From Rhizobium sullae (GTDB lineage: Bacteria; Pseudomonadota; Alphaproteobacteria; Rhizobiales; Rhizobiaceae): 43,837 bases of DNA. A program made the translations under genes and the position numbers. Where the stretch lies: contig NZ_FWER01000061.1 of NCBI RefSeq assembly GCF_900169785.1, positions 39,266 through 83,102 of the forward strand, given 5' to 3'. Shown here in pieces: positions 24,455-33,095 of the stretch. Position 1 is the first letter of the stretch; every line of letters starts with the position of its first letter. The notes below the pieces were generated by a model. That model did not search any database. It was not told the DNA's origin and saw only the letters and a program-made list of their open reading frames with translations.

Positions 24455-25933
24455 CTAGTGCGTGCAAACCTTCGGCCGGGAGAAATCCACGAGCTTGAAG
24501 AGCAGCAGCTTGCGCTCGAGGATATTCGGCATTTCCTCTGCGAGAGTCGCTGCCGTTGCCCGCGTTACAGTGACGCCATCCTTCACATAGGTCACCCAAG
24601 CTTGCGGGTTCCACCGGAGCTGCCGCTTCAGATCATGCAGGATGTGGTAATTGCCGGCCTGCGATTGCTGCACCCAGCGCGGCTCGGAGGAGTCGACGAC
24701 CTTCACGACATCGTTCTGGTAGTTGAAAAGATATGGCGGCTTGGAAAAGAGCAGGTGGTTGGTCTGGCCAGCCTCCGTATGCAGATTGCTGAACATATTG
24801 ATGGAGCTCTCGGTTTTCAGGCCGACATAGGGCGACAGGCAAGAGACAAAAAACAGGCCAGGCACGACGTAAACCCAAGCCGGCGGGCGGGGTGCGGAAA
24901 CATCCTCGCAAGGCAAGTTCTCTAGCGCCACGTAGGTGAGTACGACCATCGCCGCGCCGCCAACGACCGCCCAGGTCAGGATCCAGACGGAGTGGACGGC
25001 CATGTCGAAGGAGCGTTCCGGGAAGGCCAGCGCCAAAAGCATGACGACGGCAGCCGCGGCCAGCACCAGCGCCACCGCGGGCACAAGCGTTCCGATCCGC
25101 CCAAAATTTTCGCGCAGCGCATTGGCGACGCTCAGCGAGATGCCATAGAGCATCTGGCTGGCAGGCGTCGGGATGCTCAGCACATAAAGCGCAAAAACCA
25201 GGCTGGAGAAATCCATGTACCAGGAATAGCCAGAGATCGGGATGATGTAGTGGAAGGTCAGCGCCAGGATGAAGCCGACGGCGAAATAGCGCTTCCAATA
25301 GAGCGAGACGATGGCGATCGCCTCGATAACAAAGGTGGCGTAAATCGCCAGATATTGGCCGAACAAGTTGTCCGCCAGACCGAAGGGACGGGCGAGCGGC
25401 GCATAGAGCCCCACGGCGCAACTGACGGTAGGATCGAGAAAATCCGTGTTGATCTTGTGAAAGATGCCGTAGAAGTACATGACCGCGAGCAGGGCGCGCG
25501 CAACGACGCGGATCTGGTTGTAAAGGGCCACACGGTCTATGGAACCGCCACGGCCCGCCTTCACGTAGAGCACGGCCGCGCTGAGCAGGATAGCGCCGTT
25601 CATGACGGTGGTTATCGTCTTGTTGTTCGAGGCGACCGGGAGGCGAATGGCGTACAACGCAAGCGACACTGCGACGAGTGCCAACAAAATCCCGGTGCGT
25701 CGCGGGTAAAGGAAAAGCAAGAGACTGAGCAGAATCACGGCCCAGCTCAGAGCCATATAGGCGAAGCCCTTGTAGCCAATGAGGCCATGGGTATCGCCGG
25801 CGATACTGAAGATCGCCGCCATTGCCCAGAAGGGCGTGAATGCGGTGAGACCGTCATAGGTGTAAGTCAGGTCTCTGACGTTGGTGGCTTTATTCCGACC
25901 AAGATTCCAGAAAGGTATCGCGCTTGCCGTCAT
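24455..25933 (-). CDS. HTTM-domain integral membrane protein
   Basis: A 492-residue protein with about ten hydrophobic helices. The segment RLPVASNNKTITTVMN, then FYGIFHKINTDFLDPTVSCA and later LTFHYIIPISGYSWYMDFSS, match the HTTM (horizontally transferred transmembrane) family, which is distantly related to vitamin K-dependent gamma-carboxylase. A soluble C-terminal part of about 130 residues follows the last helix. The biochemical role of bacterial HTTM proteins is mostly unknown. The ATG at 25933 is used; a GTG at 25945 is also in frame. Convergence with the DCC gene matches the frequent HTTM-DCC association. Confidence 0.7.
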   Translation of the reverse strand: MTASAIPFWNLGRNKATNVRDLTYTYDGLTAFTPFWAMAAIFSIAGDTHGLIGYKGFAYMALSWAVILLSLLLFLYPRRTGILLALVAVSLALYAIRLPVASNNKTITTVMNGAILLSAAVLYVKAGRGGSIDRVALYNQIRVVARALLAVMYFYGIFHKINTDFLDPTVSCAVGLYAPLARPFGLADNLFGQYLAIYATFVIEAIAIVSLYWKRYFAVGFILALTFHYIIPISGYSWYMDFSSLVFALYVLSIPTPASQMLYGISLSVANALRENFGRIGTLVPAVALVLAAAAVVMLLALAFPERSFDMAVHSVWILTWAVVGGAAMVVLTYVALENLPCEDVSAPRPPAWVYVVPGLFFVSCLSPYVGLKTESSINMFSNLHTEAGQTNHLLFSKPPYLFNYQNDVVKVVDSSEPRWVQQSQAGNYHILHDLKRQLRWNPQAWVTYVKDGVTVTRATAATLAEEMPNILERKLLLFKLVDFSRPKVCTH

Positions 25934-26506
25934 CACGAATTCCACTTTGAGTTACCATTGAGCGTCCCTTTGGGGACAAACGTCGCTCCTGCGCGACCCT
26001 TGAGCCGGAAGCGGTTCAGGGAACGTCATGCAGTCGTTGGTGTGCGATATCGATGTTTGAGCGGCGCGGCCGCCGTGTTGGATAGATATCCCTCCGCATT
26101 GTTCGACCATCTTCGCACCTCGGATCCGAAGACTTGCCGCTTGACGGCAAATGTCGCCGGAAAGCTGTGGCCTTGAGCGGCCAACCGCTAAGTTGAGACA
26201 CCTGCAGTCTAACAATCAACCTGAAACTGTAAATACCGTTTCTGAAGCGCAGTAGACGCGGGAGTCTTGCCACCTATGGTTCGGTTGCAGAGACACGTTA
26301 ATACGTGAGATGCTGTGCGGCAACATTCATTGTGCGGTGCATTGCAAATTGCTTTTTTGTTGCGCTGCAACTGAAATCCCGCTATTGCAGGACGTTCGAT
26401 CACAGTGATGTTTCTAAAGAGTTGAGACGCGGGATGTGGGTGGAAAACCCCGCACACTATTCCTCACTCCGCTCTCTTGGACCAAAACCGGGATAAGGGT
26501 AGGAAT
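25934..26506. other. intergenic region between divergent HTTM and flippase genes
   Basis: About 570 bases without a convincing gene, presumably holding both promoters. The part at 26200-26420 is AT-richer than its surroundings. No clear operator or hairpin was seen. Confidence 0.5.
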
Positions 26507-28003
26507 TTGCAGGCCAGCCCATTCGATCCGCCCGAGGGCTCGCTTCGCAAGTCCGTCGGACGCGGCGCTGTCGCGACGGGCCTCGCTCAAGCCGTCAAGG
26601 TTTCGACCCAGATCCTCTCGGTCATTGTCCTTTCCCGCCTGCTGTCGCCACAAGATTTCGGCATTGTGGCTATGTGCTCCCCCGTTTTGGTCTTCATCGC
26701 GCTGTTCCAGGACTTTGGCCTAACCCAGGCGACCGTTCAGAAGAGTTCGATCAGCCACGATGAAGTCAACTATCTGTTTTGGATCAACGTCGCGGTCAGT
26801 GCGGCACTTGCCTGCCTTCTCGCTGCAATCGCGCCGTTGATTGCCGCTTTTTATGGCGAACCTCGGGTCAGTCTTCTGGTGGCCGCAATGGCGTTGCAGA
26901 TTCTGGCCTATGGCCTCGGGGCCCAACACCTCGCCTTGCTCAATCGCCGCATGGCGTTCGGCCGCCTCGCCATAATCGAAGTCGCAGGCGCAATTGCAGG
27001 CTTGGCTGTCTCTGTCGCATGGACGCTGATCGACCGATCCTACTGGGCGCTCTATGCGGGTACGCTGACCGGCGCTGTTCTGCCGGCACTTTGCTACTGG
27101 ATGAATTCTCGATGGCGTCCGGGATTTCCGCGAAAGGTCGACGGTGTCGGCCAACTGCTCAACTTCGGCGCCGGGATTACCGGTTTCAATTTCGCCAACT
27201 TCTTTGCCCGAAACCTCGACAACATCCTGATCGGAAGATACTGGGGCGAAGCGCAGCTTGGGCTTTATGATCGCGCCTACAAGCTTCTTCTGTTTCCCTT
27301 GAGCCAGATCGCCAACCCGCTTTCGCGGGTCATGGTTCCTGCCCTTTCACGGCTGAACGGCGAGCCCGACCGATATCGCAGCGCCTACCTTCGCGTGATG
27401 CGTCTAATGCTGCTTGTGGCACTGCCCGGCGTGGCAACCGCTGTGGCAATGTCGGACATCCTTATTCCCTTCTTTCTCGGCGAGCAGTGGCGGGAAAGCT
27501 CGGATATCTTTCGCGCGCTAGGATTTGCCGGCTTGCTGCAACCGCTGAACAATCCGGCGGGCTGGCTGTTTATCAGCCAAGGCCGGTCCGGCGATTTCAT
27601 GCGCTGGGGGATCGTCACGGCCCTGACGTCTGCTCTGGCGTTCATGATCGGTTTACCTTATGGCGCACTGGGCGTGGCGGTCGTTTACGCGGCGAGCGAA
27701 TATCTGAGAACCCCTTTCCTGTGGATGTATGTCGGCAGGAAAGGCCCGTTGAGGGTCGGGGATATGCTGCGGGCGGCAACCCCATTCGTCCTCGGTGCTC
27801 ATCTGGCACTGGCTGCAGTCTGGTTTGCCAAGCCGAGCCTGCCGCATCAGGAAACCCTTGCGATTATAGCGGCCGCCGTCCTTTCATATTTGGTTGCTAT
27901 CGTCGCGGCACTGCTTTTTCCGTCCGGCCGTGAGACGCTGCGAGAGGGGCTTACGCTCCTATCAACAAGGTTGACTAAGCCGGTAGGAAGGCAGGTAAAG
28001 TAG
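26507..28003 (+). CDS. Wzx-like polysaccharide flippase (PST family)
   Basis: A 498-residue membrane protein with 12-14 hydrophobic helices of the polysaccharide transporter / MVF group (SVGRGAVATGLAQAVKVSTQILSVIVLSRLLSP at the start, GLYDRAYKLLLFPLSQIANPLSRVMVPALSRL in the middle). Such proteins flip lipid-linked repeat units to the periplasm; ExoT and WzxC are rhizobial relatives in type. The TTG at 26507 is preferred because AAGGG lies 7 bases before it; another TTG at 26477 has no ribosome site. No Wzy polymerase or Wzc co-polymerase gene was seen in the window, so the rest of the pathway must lie elsewhere. Confidence 0.87.
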   Translation: MQASPFDPPEGSLRKSVGRGAVATGLAQAVKVSTQILSVIVLSRLLSPQDFGIVAMCSPVLVFIALFQDFGLTQATVQKSSISHDEVNYLFWINVAVSAALACLLAAIAPLIAAFYGEPRVSLLVAAMALQILAYGLGAQHLALLNRRMAFGRLAIIEVAGAIAGLAVSVAWTLIDRSYWALYAGTLTGAVLPALCYWMNSRWRPGFPRKVDGVGQLLNFGAGITGFNFANFFARNLDNILIGRYWGEAQLGLYDRAYKLLLFPLSQIANPLSRVMVPALSRLNGEPDRYRSAYLRVMRLMLLVALPGVATAVAMSDILIPFFLGEQWRESSDIFRALGFAGLLQPLNNPAGWLFISQGRSGDFMRWGIVTALTSALAFMIGLPYGALGVAVVYAASEYLRTPFLWMYVGRKGPLRVGDMLRAATPFVLGAHLALAAVWFAKPSLPHQETLAIIAAAVLSYLVAIVAALLFPSGRETLREGLTLLSTRLTKPVGRQVK

Positions 28004-28080
28004 GCGCACACACCGCCTTCGCCGCACTTGCCGACTATCGATAACGTCCCGAGGCCGACAGCAGAAAGAGGTCTGAATCC

Positions 28081-29070
28081 ATGCACTATCGATCAATCGC
28101 CGATATGAACGCTACGATTGTCGGGAATCTGCATCGGCTACCGCGCGACATTGATCTGGTGGTTGGCATTCCGCGCAGCGGGATTCTCGCCGCCAATCTC
28201 GTCAGCCTGACGGCGAACATTCCGATGACCGATCTCGACAGCTTCATCGCCGGAAAGACCTTCTCGTCAGGGATCACGAAACGACGGGCGGCTCTCGACC
28301 GCAGCACATCGGAGATGCGCAAAGTGTTGGTCATTGATGACAGCATCAACGGCGGCACCGCTATGAACGACGCCAGGGCCAGGATCGCGGCGGCCGGCAC
28401 TGCCGCCGAGCTGCTGATATATGCGGCCGTCTATGGCTCATTCGACCATCACGAGGAGGCGGACTTCATATTCGAGTCCGTACCTCAGCCGCGGCTGTTC
28501 CAGTGGAATTTCATGCATCATAAATTCCTTGAGCAGAGTTGCGTCGACATTGACGGTGTATTGTGCCTTGATCCAACGGATGCGGAAAACGACGACGGGC
28601 CGGCCTATGAGCGCTTCTTGGCGCAGGCACGTCCCTTGCACGGACCGACCCGGAAAATTGCCTATCTCGTGACCAGTCGGCTGGAAAAATACCGGTCTTT
28701 GACTGAAGAGTGGCTCGCCGCACACGGAGTTCAATACAACAAGCTGATCATGCTTGACCTGCCAAGCAAGGAGGAGCGGCAGCGGCTGGCCGCCCATGGT
28801 AAATTCAAGGCCGAATTCTATCGAACCTCCGACGCGGTGCTCTTCATCGAAAGCGAATACGAGCAGGCGGTGAATATTGCGAAGCTCTCGGGAAAACCGG
28901 TGCTGTGTATTGAGACGCAAGAGATGGTCTCACCAGAGGGGCTGTCGGTGCGATTGAAGCAGGCAAGAACCGCGGAAGGGCGGCAGGCCATGCTAAAGGC
29001 GGTGGCGCGGACGGTGCTCGGAGAAAGAGGCTACGAGGCCCTGAAAAGCCGGGTCAGGAAGCCGGCCTGA
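28081..29070 (+). CDS. phosphoribosyltransferase fused to a HAD-like domain
   Basis: A 329-residue two-domain protein. Residues 1-145 form a type I phosphoribosyltransferase: GIPRSG near residue 30 and the PRPP motif VLVIDDSINGGTA at 82-94. Residues 150-260 look like a HAD hydrolase: DIDGVL with Asp156 and Asp158, a motif II candidate Thr188 in LVTSR, and the acidic FIESE near 245-249. PRPP chemistry followed by dephosphorylation would be a way to make a ribosyl donor or ribosylated intermediate. The neighbours are a flippase and a glycosyltransferase, so a role in surface glycan assembly is possible; substrate specificity cannot be read. The PRTase half is orotate/xanthine-like in motif but lacks a clear base-binding hood. 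Confidence 0.8.
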   Translation: MHYRSIADMNATIVGNLHRLPRDIDLVVGIPRSGILAANLVSLTANIPMTDLDSFIAGKTFSSGITKRRAALDRSTSEMRKVLVIDDSINGGTAMNDARARIAAAGTAAELLIYAAVYGSFDHHEEADFIFESVPQPRLFQWNFMHHKFLEQSCVDIDGVLCLDPTDAENDDGPAYERFLAQARPLHGPTRKIAYLVTSRLEKYRSLTEEWLAAHGVQYNKLIMLDLPSKEERQRLAAHGKFKAEFYRTSDAVLFIESEYEQAVNIAKLSGKPVLCIETQEMVSPEGLSVRLKQARTAEGRQAMLKAVARTVLGERGYEALKSRVRKPA

Positions 29071-29078
29071 CCGGCTTT
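29045..29078. terminator. hairpin at the end of the PRTase-HAD gene
   Basis: AAAGCCGGGTCAGG (29045-29058) pairs with CCTGACCGGCTTT (29066-29078) with one bulged base, around a 7-base loop. It covers the stop codon and lies between the convergent PRTase-HAD and glycosyltransferase genes. The T run is short, so termination efficiency is uncertain. Confidence 0.55.
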
Positions 29079-29107
29079 CCTATACCGCAAATCGCCACGT
29101 TGGTGAA

Positions 29108-30229
29108 TCAAACGAAATCCCAACCGGGTCTCCCAGCCGATCCAACCCGAAACCGGTACGATGTTTGGCCAACAGCGGCCGCCCGGTTGACGACATCCAG
29201 GAAGGTCGAGAACTGCCGCTGCGGATCCAGTTCCGGGCGCCGCGAAAACCTTCTGGCGGCCGACGACAGCCGTTCGTATTCGCCAGTGTCGTTCCAGAGC
29301 CGTCTGACTGCGCCGACCCACTCCTCTGTCGGGGCATCATAGTCGAGCACGACCCCGCCCTCACCTATTGCCTCCGGCAATCCTCCACGCCGCGATCCGA
29401 CGACTGGAATGCCGCTGCAATGGGCCTCCGATGCGACGCGGCCCCATGCCTCTTCCCATTTACTCGGCATGAGCAGGATCTTGGTGCGCCCATAGACCGT
29501 TTTCATGTCACTGGTGCGGCTTTCCAGGCGGATGTTCTTGAAGGGTTTGATCGTTTGTTCGATTCGCGCCCGGTGATCGTCGGCAAGTTTCCAGCTCTCT
29601 ACGAACAGAAACGGGATTTCAGGGCATTGCCCTGCAATGCGGACGGCAAGCTCGAAACCCTTTTCATTATAGGGATTGACCAATGTAACGTATGTTTTCG
29701 TGGTGGGCGTAGCGTACAGGCCGGCGTCAATCGTCGGGGGAATGACTGTCGACTTGATTCCAAACTTCTCATTGTACGCTCGCGCTGTGAACTGCGAATT
29801 CGCGATATAGAGGGCTGAATGCAGTTCGCGAAGATCGCCAGCCAGCTCATGGAATTCGACGTTTCTGAGATAGACGACCAGCGGCACGTTCTGGGCCTGC
29901 AAGGCCTTTCCGATCGGTACGGATTTCTGGCACTGCACGACCGCAACATCAGGTTTGATCCGCTCCACTGCGAAGGTTGCCGCCTCCCAGGGAAACCAGG
30001 CCCTGACAACAGGATAGCCCGGAAAGCGATCAACCACTGCGCGCTGGCGCAGGATTTTCATTTTGGCGCGCGCCGTGAAGCCGAAAATGCCGTCACCGAA
30101 CAGCGAGGCAAGCACGGCCGCTTCGTGACCTTGTTTGCGCAATTGCTTCACGAGGTGGTGGGTGCTCGACTGAACGCCACCGCTGAACTCGGGGTAGTAC
30201 CCGTTCCCGCCTGCAAACAGAATTTTCAT
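29108..30229 (-). CDS. GT4-family glycosyltransferase
   Basis: A 373-residue GT-B fold enzyme. It begins MKILFAGGNGYYPEFSGGVQ, with the glycine-rich donor-side loop, has LVNPYNEKGFELAVRIA in the linker, and ends with the family signature EEAWGRVASEAHCSGIPVVGSRRGGLPEAI, including the E-x7-E pair. GT4 enzymes transfer sugars from nucleotide or lipid donors with retention. It is convergent with the PRTase-HAD gene and follows the dehydrogenase pair on the minus strand. Donor and acceptor are not predictable. Confidence 0.88.
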   Translation of the reverse strand: MKILFAGGNGYYPEFSGGVQSSTHHLVKQLRKQGHEAAVLASLFGDGIFGFTARAKMKILRQRAVVDRFPGYPVVRAWFPWEAATFAVERIKPDVAVVQCQKSVPIGKALQAQNVPLVVYLRNVEFHELAGDLRELHSALYIANSQFTARAYNEKFGIKSTVIPPTIDAGLYATPTTKTYVTLVNPYNEKGFELAVRIAGQCPEIPFLFVESWKLADDHRARIEQTIKPFKNIRLESRTSDMKTVYGRTKILLMPSKWEEAWGRVASEAHCSGIPVVGSRRGGLPEAIGEGGVVLDYDAPTEEWVGAVRRLWNDTGEYERLSSAARRFSRRPELDPQRQFSTFLDVVNRAAAVGQTSYRFRVGSAGRPGWDFV

Positions 30230-30308
30230 TGACCTACTCCTTGCTGCGTTGCAAATGTCCTTGAGGCCAAGCGGCCAATGCGAGAGCGGGGCGGCCCCCC
30301 AAACCGCG

Positions 30309-30752
30309 CTAAGCTGACTCGAGATTCGCGAACGGGTTCACGCAATGCTGTGAGCCTGTGTACTGTACGGGATCGTCCGGTGCGCTTCGCCAAGCGAAGT
30401 CGGTCAGCAGATGAAAGTCAGCCAGTAACCAGCGCTCGAACCGCTCCAGTCGCTGGGCAGCATCCTCGGGCAGAAGCGGGCGCGCGACGGCGCCCAGTCG
30501 AAGCCGTTCAAGAAGCATTGACGCGTCGGCCAGTTTTCCCGTGGGGAAGTCCCAGGGATTTCTCTTTTGGAAATCCAGTACAAATGCCCGCAGATGATCG
30601 TCCGTGATGTTCAACTCGCCAAGGTATTTTTCAAGCGTAGCGCGCGCCAAATCCACATCAGAGAAAGATCGCACTGCGGCATAACCGAAACCGGTTGATG
30701 CAACTCCGCTTGCCATCAGGACGAGCACCATGCGACGGGAAAATCTGATCAT
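30309..30752 (-). CDS. small Tat-type subunit of a FAD sugar dehydrogenase (gamma-subunit-like)
   Basis: A 147-residue protein with an N-terminal SRRMVLVLMASGVAST that resembles a twin-arginine signal. It lies 13 bases after the GMC oxidoreductase gene. In Burkholderia-type FAD glucose dehydrogenase and in gluconate dehydrogenase a small Tat subunit carries the flavin subunit through the membrane, and size and position here fit that role. Sequence similarity to those subunits is only general (an ALEKYLGELNITDDHLRAFV-type helix pair). The ATG at 30752 is chosen for GAGAGGAG 7 bases before it. Confidence 0.6.
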   Translation of the reverse strand: MIRFSRRMVLVLMASGVASTGFGYAAVRSFSDVDLARATLEKYLGELNITDDHLRAFVLDFQKRNPWDFPTGKLADASMLLERLRLGAVARPLLPEDAAQRLERFERWLLADFHLLTDFAWRSAPDDPVQYTGSQHCVNPFANLESA

Positions 30753-30765
30753 TCGTGCACTCCTC

Positions 30766-32208
30766 TCATGCAATTCGGCTTGCCGCTCGTAGGGATAGAG
30801 CGGCCGCCGTCAGGCTGGGATTGGCGCAGGAGCAACTCGCAAACGTGCTTGTGCCAACGACAACCAGATTCCTGAGCTTGTGATGGATCATGTCTCGATC
30901 GGCGACCGAATTGCTCGGGTCCGTGCCCATTCGAAGCGTGCCTTGCACATGCGACTCGGTTCGCCGTTGACCGCGGTCAGCGATCTTTTCAACGGGCAGC
31001 GGCGCAAGTAGCTCGGGCAGTTTCTCTCGTGCACGCGCCATCCCTTCAACCGCATAATCGGCAGGTCCCCTGTAGGTGATGTACGCGTTCTCGTTCTCGT
31101 CGAGACTGACAAAATTCTCCGGCTCGAGCAGGTCTTCCGTGACGACAATGATCGGCAGGGTTTGCCGCAGCCGCCCTTTTTCCGGCCGCAAGCCATGCGG
31201 CCATCGATTCTCGAAATAGACCAATGCCGCCGCATATTCTGATCTATGGGCTCCGTCGTAGAGGCCGAAGTTCAGTCCAGTGGTAATCGTGCTGCCGTCG
31301 AAATTGTCGACGTCATCAAGATAGGCTTCGAAGCTCCAGCCATAGGATTCGTGCAGGCCACGCCCCACGAATTCGCCGCCGAGATCCGATCTGAGCATGA
31401 TTGCCGCGCTCTGGATTCCATTCGCGCCGAGGACGAAGAGGTCGCCGGTGACCACGTGCTCCTTACCGCCATGACGGAAGGTCACGGCGCGAATGGAGCC
31501 GGCGGCGTGGTCCAGCCGGCGCACCTCCGAGCCGAGGCAAACAGAGACGTCCGGGTGCTCGAACACATGCATCAAGCCGTTGTTCGCGGTGAACTTCGCA
31601 TCCACGGGGCAGAGCCAACATCGAAGCGATGCGCAGCATGGCGGGCGCTGTTCCGTCGCGATCCGCGCACGCGCCGTCGGCATGACGAAATGCCGGTCGG
31701 GCTGGGCCGCCTTCATCAGGCGATCGGGTGTGGACATGCGATGCGGCGGCTGCGGGAAGGGCATCGAGCGCGGCATGACCGAGGCCATGTCCGGGTCGCC
31801 GGAAATCGACATGACCATTTCCGCCTCACAGTAGAAAGGCTCGAGATCCTCGTAGCTAATCGGCCAATCCTGGCCGATGCCATAACGGCTTTTCAGCCTG
31901 AAATCATTCGGATGCAGTCGGGGCGTCTGGGCAAACCAGCAGTTCGTTCCGCCCCCAAGCCCTATCGTATAGTTCCACGGCTTTGTCGAATTGCTCTTGT
32001 AGGTTTCCTCGTCCTTAACATCGGTATTGGCACCATGTTCAAGCTGCCACTCGTGCGTGTTGTGCCTGCCCCATTCGAGGAGTAGAACCCGGGCTCTGCG
32101 GTGCTTGGCAAAGCCATGAAGAAAGAATGCCGAGCCGAAGCCGGAACCGATCACGACAACGTCGAAATGCTCTCCTGCAACCTTTTCAGGACGGATATCC
32201 AGGACCAT
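30766..32208 (-). CDS. GMC oxidoreductase, FAD glucose-dehydrogenase-like alpha subunit
   Basis: A 480-residue flavoprotein. The Rossmann motif VVVIGSGFGSAF is at 17-28, LGGGTNCWF near 84-92, and the GMC C-terminal block contains SHVQGTLRMG and CANPSLTAAALS, with the active-site His and Asn positions. Residues 191-200 hold Cys191, Cys192, Cys197 and Cys200. The CC-x4-C spacing is that which binds a [3Fe-4S] cluster in Burkholderia FAD glucose dehydrogenase. Together with the Tat-type small protein downstream it should form a periplasmic sugar or polyol dehydrogenase. The usual cytochrome c subunit is missing from the window, so the electron acceptor is unknown. Confidence 0.85.
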   Translation of the reverse strand: MVLDIRPEKVAGEHFDVVVIGSGFGSAFFLHGFAKHRRARVLLLEWGRHNTHEWQLEHGANTDVKDEETYKSNSTKPWNYTIGLGGGTNCWFAQTPRLHPNDFRLKSRYGIGQDWPISYEDLEPFYCEAEMVMSISGDPDMASVMPRSMPFPQPPHRMSTPDRLMKAAQPDRHFVMPTARARIATEQRPPCCASLRCWLCPVDAKFTANNGLMHVFEHPDVSVCLGSEVRRLDHAAGSIRAVTFRHGGKEHVVTGDLFVLGANGIQSAAIMLRSDLGGEFVGRGLHESYGWSFEAYLDDVDNFDGSTITTGLNFGLYDGAHRSEYAAALVYFENRWPHGLRPEKGRLRQTLPIIVVTEDLLEPENFVSLDENENAYITYRGPADYAVEGMARAREKLPELLAPLPVEKIADRGQRRTESHVQGTLRMGTDPSNSVADRDMIHHKLRNLVVVGTSTFASCSCANPSLTAAALSLRAASRIA

Positions 32209-32211
32209 TCG

Positions 32212-32337
32212 CTAGCCTTTTTTTCGAGAAGTGGATTGGAATGCTGTATTAACGAGCGCTGCGGCGGCGTCGTCCTTGAGGGCAAAACCTGACAAACAAG
32301 GATCGACAGGGCCAACTTGAACAAGCGCCAGGTTCAT
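32212..32337 (-). CDS. doubtful 41-residue frame before the GMC gene
   Basis: A minus-strand frame starting MNLALVQVGPVDPC fills the gap between the sugar transferase gene and the GMC gene and ends 3 bases before the latter. Its ribosome site is poor and no family was recognised. It could be a small coupling frame or simply leader sequence. Confidence 0.2.
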   Translation of the reverse strand: MNLALVQVGPVDPCLSGFALKDDAAAALVNTAFQSTSRKKG

Positions 32338-32417
32338 TTCGGGCACGTCCTTTGTAGGGTGCGAAACACGCTCGGTTCCGGACTTCTCAAAAGCTTCACG
32401 CCAGCCGGCGTCGATAT

Positions 32418-33095
32418 TCAGCCGCCACGCGGCAAACAGGCGGCAGCGACACACTTGGAAATAATGTGCAGGTCCCCAAGGAACGACCAGTTTTCGGCGT
32501 AGAGCCGCTCAAACTTCAGCTGGTTCGAGTGCCGCGCCTCGTCGCTCGCACCCAGTCGCCATGGGCCTGTCAAACCGGGCCGTGACTTCAGGTAGAATTC
32601 CGCTACGTTTCCCGGGACTATAAGGTCGCCCGGCGCGATCGGGCGCGGGCCGACGATACTCATCTCCCCGCGCAAAATGTTGATGAGCTGCGGCACTTCG
32701 ACGAGGCTGAGCTTCGTCAGTAGAGCACCAACTGGAGTGACCTGCGGATCGTATTCGAACGCCTGAGCCCCTGTGCCGTTGGCTCCCGCTGCTAGCGCGG
32801 CGGGACGGAATTGCGCGACCGCTAAGCCGCCCGTCTTCTCCAACGTCGTGCGGAACCGCAGGCAGTTGAAGACGCAGCCACCGCGCCCAATTCGGAGATG
32901 TCTCTGGAAGACAGGTCCGCCGTCAGCAAACACGACGAGGCAGGCAAGCAACAGCAGTAACGGGCTGAGGAATGCAAGTGCCAACAAGGCTCCCGCGATG
33001 TCGAGCCCGCGCTTTATGAGTCCGTTGCCGGTGCGTCGGGACACTACTTGCGCGCGTCGGAGCCTCGGGCTTCTTGACCAGGCATAATCCTTCAT
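32418..33095 (-). CDS. ExoY-like phosphoglycosyl transferase with altered catalytic dyad
   Basis: A 225-residue monotopic sugar transferase of the ExoY/PglC family, which starts glycan assembly by moving a phosphosugar from a nucleotide donor to undecaprenyl phosphate. The pattern is clear: KRGLDIAGALLALAFLSPLL (membrane re-entrant helix), DGGPVFQRHLRIGRGG, NCLRFRT, ILRGEMSIVGPRPI, YLKSRPGLTGPWRLG. Length equals that of ExoY. The segment usually read SLDELPQ, with the catalytic Asp-Glu pair, is SLVEVPQ here: the Asp nucleophile is Val, checked on the DNA (codon GTC). The enzyme may be inactive, regulatory or mechanistically different. It is transcribed with the GMC gene behind it. Confidence 0.85.
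   Translation of the reverse strand: MKDYAWSRSPRLRRAQVVSRRTGNGLIKRGLDIAGALLALAFLSPLLLLLACLVVFADGGPVFQRHLRIGRGGCVFNCLRFRTTLEKTGGLAVAQFRPAALAAGANGTGAQAFEYDPQVTPVGALLTKLSLVEVPQLINILRGEMSIVGPRPIAPGDLIVPGNVAEFYLKSRPGLTGPWRLGASDEARHSNQLKFERLYAENWSFLGDLHIISKCVAAACLPRGG

Noticed and set aside
24992..26176. A 394-codon open frame on the plus strand opposite the HTTM gene
   Set aside because: Its composition is the mirror of a GC-rich gene (rich in Arg, Asp, Gly, His, Gln) with no domain; the minus-strand membrane protein explains the open frame.
26177..26476. Short frames in the HTTM-flippase gap
   Set aside because: None has a ribosome site or a recognisable sequence; the stretch fits a control region.
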